From Cristatella mucedo (taxonomy: Eukaryota; Bryozoa; Phylactolaemata; Cristatellidae): a DNA stretch of 64,000 nucleotides. A model generated the notes under the pieces. The model searched no databases. It saw nothing but the letters and a program-made list of their open reading frames with translations, and was not told the DNA's origin. The position numbers and the translations under genes were made by a program. Shown here piece after piece: positions 57,710-64,000 of this stretch (the stretch's first letter is position 1; each line of letters opens with the position of its first letter). The stretch covers positions 548,501 to 612,500 of the forward strand of contig WPIO01000100.1 in NCBI GenBank assembly GCA_009760855.2, in the 5' to 3' direction.

Positions 57710-57884
57710 TCACGCTCTATACCGGGAAAATTGAAAGTCAAGGCTTTAAATTTACCGTGTTGAGCACCGAAGGAATTGTGGTCTCGGTAGCACAATCGAT
57801 ACGAGCACCGGACCGCATATCTAGTGGCTTGGATGTTGTTCATTGCATGAGACGAAATACTCTTTTTGGCATTCAGTCCCAATG

Positions 57885-58005
57885 GTGCCCTGGTTTGGTC
57901 TTCGCCTTTGACGACCAAGGTCTTGGTCTTGAGCCTTATGGCATATTTGAAGCGCCTGGATAGAAATAAAGTTCTCTTAGGGCTCTGTACTTATGAATTA
58001 TATTT
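57885..58005 (+). mobile_element. SINE 1
   Basis: GGTTTGGTCTTCGCCTTTGA, GGTCTTGAGCCTTATGGCAT, then GGATAGAAATAAAGTTCTCT and TAGGGCTCTGTACTTATGAA, the same head-body-tail order as 24765. Confidence 0.72.
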
Positions 58006-58034
58006 TTTGTTAAATTAAACTTTTCTCCTTTTCT

Positions 58035-58330
58035 AAAGGAGCTGCTATGGCTCTCGGTTAATCAATGGATACAGAGCAAAATTCTTACTGTGACCCACAA
58101 GGCCTCTCGTGGCTTGGCTACTTCATACCTAGCTAAGCTGCTGCTTCAGTTTCATCCTCCTTGTGCCATCAGGTCCTCGATAGAAAAGTAATAAATTAGC
58201 TGCTCCAAGACTTTGCTTAAAGACCTCTGGTGGCAGAAGCTATTCTTCTGCGGGTTCTGACTGTGGAACTCAAGTCCACAGTTCTTATGCAACGGCATCT
58301 ACTCTCACTCATTATAAAATGGTTACTCAT
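58035..58330 (+). mobile_element. LINE B remnant
   Basis: TGTGACCCACAAGGCCTCTC, GTGGCTTGGCTACTTCATAC and GTGGAACTCAAGTCCACAGT keep family B order. No tail. Confidence 0.7.
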
Positions 58331-58760
58331 CGGTTAAACTTACTCACTTCTGACTGGTTACTCTCACTTATTGATCAAAGGCCCAGCTGAGTACCACAAA
58401 TTTGTTTTGCTCCGACCTCGTCTCTCACAACCTCGGGGTAACTGCTCCAGCGCTCAACCCAATTGGTCTGACGAGACTACCGTTTAAATGCGTGAATTGC
58501 AGTGGTCATGAAATCCACTGGGCTTGAGTATCCTATATTTGCACGCATGTCTGCTGCAATGCCAGTTGGATCGGTTTCATTCCTGACCAATCAGCCGAAC
58601 ATGCAGGCCTGCTGCAGACCGGACGGCTGTTTTCTCCTCCTAGAAGGCTTCCGGAAAGTGGTCAGCCACTGGTTCCCCCTTATGACCCATCCCCCAATGC
58701 CTGGTATTCGCTCTATAGTGGCTACCATTTTTTTTTATACAAGGAAGGCAATATCGTGCT

Positions 58761-58885
<125 letters not shown>

Positions 58886-58889
58886 ACTC

Positions 58890-59539
58890 TCGAGGTTTCT
58901 GGAGCAATATATGGTCGGCTCGGCTCGAAGGTTTAACCTGTTGTCCTAGTGCCAGCTTTCCTTGGTCTTAGCCGTGAGATGCAAAGGCTGGTGCGGTACG
59001 TTTCGGTTCCTTTTGGATCCTCTCTTTTAGTCAGTTTCACGATTGGGGTGCTTCTCTGCCGATGCTGCTTTGGCGAATGATATTGCCACCTGTACGCACC
59101 CGAGCTTAGCCCGGTTTGCTCTGCTGCTTTGGCAGTGTACATAGCGAGTCCTCACCTGACTGAGAGCGCACTTCGCTCGATGCTCGAGTGTGATGTGGCA
59201 TTTCCATCGCCGTCGGCGTTTGCCGTGGCACCCCTTCATCGTCCACCGACAAGGTTTAGGAGGGGACTGCAGCCAACCTGCTCTCTCCTTTCCCTTATCT
59301 CTCTTCCGTCACGGTCAGCCTGAGCTGCATTCGCGCCAGCAGCAGAATGCTATCCACAGCTGCTGCCACACTTACGTGGCAGTCCTGCTCTGACGCTTGA
59401 GGAGCTGCTGTCGGTGGCGCCTTCTGCCGAGCTATCCCATTTGGTGTCAAAAGTTGCCTTCGAATCCAGCAACCGCACGAAGAACCTTGATCATGAAGCT
59501 GTGCAGAAAAAAAATATCTTTACTGCTTTTACCTAATCC
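58890..59539 (+). other. Intron 3 sequence, no feature recognised
   Basis: Single-copy-like DNA with short frames only. Confidence 0.45.
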
Positions 59540-61500
59540 TACGTCTGAGCTGCCCTCCTTGGTGGAATGCTTGCTTATGTTCTAGACGAGTTTGCTCCTC
59601 TGACTAAGCACAACGTAGGCCCTCACTAAGATAGTCTATGGTTTATCCAGATGTTTGATTAGCAAAGAATATTAATCGCAAGCTTGAAAAAGCAGGTAAA
59701 AAGTCAGGACTGACGGTATATTGATAGACATGCAAGGATCATTATAGATCGTGCCAATCCATCATAGAAAGATACAGCCAAGTTTATCTTCTAAAAGAAC
59801 ATAATGCAATCACAGATGCATAAACAAAAATGCTGATGACCACCATCAGCCATCTTCTTAACTGCACCTAAGTCAGCAGCATACCTAGCGACCCTGGACG
59901 CAATCTGGCATATCGTTTTTCTAGCTTCTCAGTAAGATTGACAAAATCAGAGAGTCCATACCCGAGGTGACATCCTCCCTAAAATCTTTAACCTCGGTTC
60001 CTTGGTCTTTCTCAATGTGAGCCTTCCTGTCACTGCTGCCCTGATCTCGAAGTTCATCTCCTAATCTAAGAAGACTACTACTGCTCTAGATCCCATGCTA
60101 ATGTTCTCCTTTTAAGATGGCTAGATTTACTGCTGCCTTGCATAATGGTTAATCTGTTAATAACCTAGGGTTTTGACCTGGCAATTTTCAAAAGCTGTTG
60201 TCAGGCCACTTGTTGACAAAACTGCACTTGACCAGGAGAACTCAAGCATCTTCTACCCAGTCTCCCTTCTGACATTTCTCTCGAAGACACTGGAACAAAT
60301 AGTGGAAAACCAGCTGTACTCTTTTATTCAAACTTCAAGCTTGGCAAGTAAGTTCCAGTCAGGTTTTCGAGCAAATCACTTAACTGATTCGGCACTGCTA
60401 TAAGCATACACCGACCATCTCAGGAGTGCTGACTTAGGTAGAGTCTATCTGCTAGTTCTGCCGGATCTCTCTGCAGCTTCTGATACTATTGATCACCAAG
60501 TCCTTCTTAAGCAAGCGCCTGTCATCTCGAATAGGCATCATAGCCACTGTGTTGACAATGGTTTAGGTATCTCAGTGGGAGAAGTCGGTGAGTAGATGTC
60601 CATGGAAAACGATCTTCCAGTGAGCTTCTGACGAATGGGGGACCCCAGAGATTCGTTTTAGGTCTTCTCCTTTTCACAATTTATACTCTTTCTCATGCCG
60701 ATGTAATCGTCAAGCACAATTTAGACTTTCATTTTTATGCAGACGACATACAGCTGCGCTTATTCTCGCATCCTTCCCTGCCGTCCAGTATTTCAAACTC
60801 TCAGCTCCCTGACAGCATTCGTTGCTTGCATTCACACGTGGAAGGCAGCAAGCTTTCTGAAATTGAATGGTGACAAAACCAGCTTACAAATTATGGAAAA
60901 ACTAAGTGCTACTCAGAAACTGGATAGCATAACTCTCCAAATCAGCCAGCTCGACAAGCATGTATAGCTATAGCCTGTTCCCGGAATCTACGTGTCGTCT
61001 TCCACAATGACTTTCAGTAGATCAACAAATCAGCTCCACAGATTATTCTTCGTACTTTCACCGTTGAACCGTTGCAAAACTTGGGCTTGCTTGGATAACG
61101 ACACTACAGCCAAGCTGGCCCCTCATTCGCGAGACATGCTGACTAGACTTCTGTAGCTCACTTCTTGTAGGTCTTCCTGCTCGTGCTGTAGCATGTTCGC
61201 ACAGTTTGTGCAAACACATACTGCGTGTTGCTACTCAGAAGAGTTTTGTTTAGCTCACTCACAGCCTGAGCTGCTTTCGGTACTCATTTGGTAGCCAACA
61301 GTCTAGTGAGTGAGTTTTTCTAACCAGGCTCGTAACCAGCAGCCATCTGTTTTGCATGCTCGTGTTAGCAGGATAATTAATTATATGCTTTTGAATGCTT
61401 GCCTAAGCAGGATAACTTGCTTTTCATTAACTGTTGGCTACTGCTTTTCTGGCAGCAAGTTGTAAAGCATCTCAATAGAGATTAAGCTCTCTTAGGGTGC
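59540..61500 (+). mobile_element. LINE A, long but strongly decayed copy
   Basis: It keeps the order DEFAPLTKH-like, AVVRPLVDKTALDQENSS, SKFQSGFRANHLTDSALL, FYADDIQLRL-like catalytic region, FLKLNGDKTSLQIM, and ends GTAAAGCATCTCAATAGAGA and TTAAGCTCTCTTAGGGTGCT. Stops and indels are frequent. A small antisense LINE B scrap is near 61225-61310. It lies in intron 3 of the adaptor gene. Confidence 0.8.
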
Positions 61501-61695
61501 TCGACTATTTATCAGTCAGTAACTGTGCTGGATCGGCAGTGCGTAAAGCAATCCCCGGCTGCCATTTACCAGCTGCGAATCGCCCTCGCGATGGCTGCCT
61601 ATTGATGGGCGTGCCAGCAGCAGCAGCAGCTGTCACCATTGCTGCACGGCAAGCGAAATCAACCACCCTGTCCAACCTCGTCCGATGCATACTAG

Positions 61696-61845
61696 GCAAA
61701 GCTGCAGGAGGACGTCGTGCAGGCCACGAGCCGGGCGCTGGCTGCCGAGGCTCTGGCGCACCGCCAGGCGGAGCAGTGCTCTGCTCTGCATGAGGAAGTG
61801 GAGGATGCTCGTAGCCAGGCGGCCTCGTTCGGCTGCGCTCTGGAG
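61696..61845 (+). CDS. Dynein adaptor-like coiled coil, exon 4
   Basis: The inferred acceptor is CATACTAG at 61695, giving 50 codons, phase 0, with donor GAG|GTGAGC. It encodes AKLQEDVVQATSRALAAEAL, AHRQAEQCSALHEEVEDARS and QAASFGCALE, a continuing helical coiled coil. An alternative acceptor after GCAAAG would drop the first two residues and keep the phase. Confidence 0.75.
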
Positions 61846-62324
61846 GTGAGCGGCGTGAGCCGAGAGCAGCGGCTTCAGCAGCAGTGGTGAGCGCTCCTGT
61901 CGGCAGTTGCCTCCCTCCCCAGCAGCAGCAGCAGCAGCAGCAATGGATGCTCACCAGCAGCCAGTGCTGTTCGGCTGGCAGCCGAAGCAGACGGATGTGC
62001 AACTGTGTTGAAATGCAGCACAGGTGTTCGAGCTCGGCTACCCCTACCGGGTGCATTCGGCATGCTGCTAGAGGCGTTTCTCGTCGGACTTGCTCGCATT
62101 CTGTCAGCAGCTCTGCCGAGCCAGCGCAAGCTGCAGGTGGCTGCTGAGCGATCTCAGCAGCGGCAGGGCACTCGAGGCCCCGGCGGCCACTTTTTGGTGC
62201 ACCCGCGTCAAGCAGGGAAGCCGCTGAGCAAGTCTGGACTCTCCGAGGCCGGTTGTGGGGGCGAGCTTTCTTTGTTTATTTCTTGCCCTCACGTGGAAAA
62301 TAGGCAGAGGGGGCATCCCTGGGA
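61846..62324 (+). other. Intron 4, (CAG)n and possible missed exon
   Basis: A (CAG)8 run is at about 61920-61943. The frame around 62100-62170 reads PSQRKLQVAAERSQQRQG and looks coiled-coil-like, but no splice sites of matching phase were found, so it is not called. Confidence 0.4.
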
Positions 62325-62950
62325 GACAGACATCCCCCCCCCCTGCCCGACATCCTCCCCGCCCGACATCCCCCCCCCGCCCGACATCCCCCCCCGCCCG
62401 ACATCCCCCCCCGCCCGACATCCCCCCCGCCCGACATCCCCCCCGCCCGACATCCCCCCGCCCGACATCCCCCCGCCCGACATCCCCCCGCCCGACATCC
62501 CCCCCCGCCCGACATCCCCCCGCCCGACATCCCCCGCCCGACACCCCCCCGCGACATCCCCCGCGACATCCCCCGCCCGACACCCCCCCGCCCGACACCC
62601 CCCCCCGCCCGACATCCCCCCCGCCCGACATCCCCCCGCCCGACATCCCCCCGCCCGACATCCCCCCCGCCCTACATCCCTGCCCGACATCCCTGCCCGA
62701 CATCCCCCCGCCCGACATCACCCCGCCCGATATCCCCCCGCCCGACATCCCCCCCCGCCCTACATCCCTGCCCGACATCCCTGCCCGACATCCCCCCGCC
62801 CGACATCCCCCCGCCCGACATCCCCCCGCCCGACATCCCCCCGCCCGACATCCCCCCGCCCGACATCCCCCCCCCGCCCGACATCCCCCCGCCCGACATC
62901 CCCCCGCCCGACATCCCCCCCGCCCGACATATCCCCCCGCCCGACATACC
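62325..62950 (+). repeat. GC-rich minisatellite, about 16-bp unit
   Basis: Unit CCGCCCGACATCCCCC, with C-run length varying by several bases, repeats dozens of times. A few units are GCCCTACATCCCT variants, arranged twice in the same order (about 62670-62705 and 62757-62792). Long frames on both strands here are by-products. Confidence 0.97.
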
Positions 62951-62954
62951 CCGC

Positions 62955-63040
62955 TGTGGTAGGGTTTAGGGCTGAGGGTTTAGTGTTGAGGGTTTAGTGT
63001 TTACTGTTGAGGGTTGAGGTTTTAGGGTTTAGGGTTTATA
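62955..63040 (+). repeat. Degenerate telomere-like TTTAGGG repeats
   Basis: GGTAGGGTTTAGGGCTGAGG, GTTTAGTGTTGAGGGTTTAG and TTTTAGGGTTTAGGGTTTAT. Units alternate TTTAGGG, TTTAGTG and TTGAGGG. It abuts the minisatellite. Confidence 0.85.
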
Positions 63041-63970
63041 TACCTATATGTGCTAATTTGCGCTGTGCGGAGTACCGTGATTGTTTGAAGCTTTTTATTG
63101 CTCGTTTTTCGTGATTGATCAAACGGACTGTAGTGCAAGGCCAACCAGTGAATATGTCATACGGAATGACCAAAACGTACAATTATATTGAGTTGATTTT
63201 ATTTCATTACAGTGCGAACTTCATTAGATCATGCATGTATATCTCTGTATTTTTAGTTATACATTCATCAACATAGTGGGAAATGTCCTACCCCTAGGGG
63301 AAATGTCGGGGGGGGGGAATGCCCTACATTTGCATCCCCATAGTTGCGCCTGCCGAGTCTGCACGGAGCATGTGCTGCGCACGACTTGTGTGAAGCAAAG
63401 CGATACGTCATGTGGCGATCCAAAAAAAGCAAAAGCGACCGTCGACGATCGGTGTTTTCGCATGAGATTCAAGATTTCAAACTGGCTAGCACACTTGCCT
63501 GACAGGTCTGCTCAAACGGATTTGAAATACATGGGTGGAGGTAGGAGAAATACAATTGCAGGAAGGAAGCAGGGAGACTGGGTGAGGATCATTTGATAGA
63601 CAGTGGTGAAGCGTATTTATTCTCGGATGTAATCGGTCAAGCACAGATCTGAAGGTAAGCAGGTGTGTCAGCTTTTGCATAATGAGAGTTGACGCAGTCT
63701 TACCATAACGACCTGCTCTCGTGCCTCACATCTTCGACTTACATGCTTATCAAACTCTGAAGACATTGTCTAGCTTTTGTGATGTCCTGTTGCAACTGTT
63801 AAACAAAGGTCCCGCATGGCTCTTTCACATGCAGTATGCACATGGTTTTTTGTTTTTGCAGTGCATGCTAAGCTTGGTTGGCTGCAGTTCTCAACCCTGC
63901 TGTGGTCTCTGTAAGGTTTTTTGTGCTGCCCATCCAACTTTCATGCTTTTGCTTTTAACTTTAAATGCAG
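63041..63970 (+). other. End of intron 4
   Basis: AT-rich with a poly-G run near 63309-63317 and no repeat family recognised. It ends in a pyrimidine-rich tract and acceptor TTTAAATGCAG. Confidence 0.55.
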
Positions 63971-64000
63971 AAACTAAGGCTAGAAAACCAGGATCTTCGT
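63971..64000 (+). CDS. Dynein adaptor-like coiled coil, exon 5 (cut by window end)
   Basis: The ten codons KLRLENQDLR continue in phase 0 after a good acceptor. This helical, N-Q-D-L-containing stretch fits the same coiled coil and resembles the region before the Spindly motif, though ten residues cannot prove it. The exon runs off the window. Confidence 0.7.

Noticed and set aside
62090-62170. Extra adaptor exon encoding a helical PSQRKLQVAAERSQQRQG-like stretch
   Set aside because: No acceptor/donor pair in phase 0, which all other exons use, could be found.
62005-62997. Long Pro/Arg/His-rich frame (330 codons) and its Gly-rich antisense counterparts
   Set aside because: It is produced by the 16-bp minisatellite, which stays open in several frames on both strands.

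Overview
The window is animal (metazoan) nuclear DNA, most likely from an invertebrate. It shows short coding exons with GT-AG (once GC-AG) introns, L2/CR1-type LINEs with microsatellite 3' ends, tRNA-headed SINEs, a hAT-type DNA transposon remnant and abundant microsatellites. I cannot name the species from sequence alone. Base composition changes along the window: about 0.5-5 kb and 13-14.5 kb are very GC-rich, and most of the rest is AT-rich repeat debris.

Region 1 (251-14514, + strand) is the 3' part of an acid sphingomyelinase gene (SMPD1 type). Nine exons join with consistent phases into 508 codons plus a stop. They run from the end of the saposin-B domain through the full metallophosphatase domain to the C-terminus. 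All expected metal ligands are visible. The signal peptide and most of the saposin domain lie upstream of the window. A LINE-in-SINE nest occupies the 6 kb intron between exons G and H.

Region 2 (14.6-51 kb) is mainly mobile and repetitive DNA. It holds many copies of two L2-clade LINE families, called A and B here. Family A ends in a conserved hairpin-like tail plus (ATT)n; family B ends in (TTACA)n-like repeats. The best family A copy is at 29.64-32.74 kb and has endonuclease and reverse transcriptase domains but broken frames. The region also has two SINE families, one of which carries a LINE A-like tail. It further holds a diverged satellite of about 135-190 bp period (22.98-25.39 kb) split by a SINE, an (AT)n run and a perfect palindrome, and a hAT-like element with a perfect 8-bp target duplication (36576-37411). 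A 393-codon low-complexity open frame (26181-27362) and two candidate exons (34662-34796, 37554-37720) are the only other possible genes.

Region 3 (51.4-64.0 kb, + strand) holds the 5' part of a second gene. Five exons, all phase 0, encode a long coiled coil beginning with a CC1-box-like motif. This is the hallmark of BICD / BICD-like / Spindly dynein-dynactin adaptors. The last exon runs off the window end. One exon sits in the loop between two 0.4 kb inverted repeats, and the last intron carries a roughly 16-bp GC-rich minisatellite followed by degenerate telomere-like TTTAGGG DNA.

The two genes share orientation but show no functional link. The distinctive content is the layered transposition history, readable from target-site duplications and nesting, rather than a new gene system.
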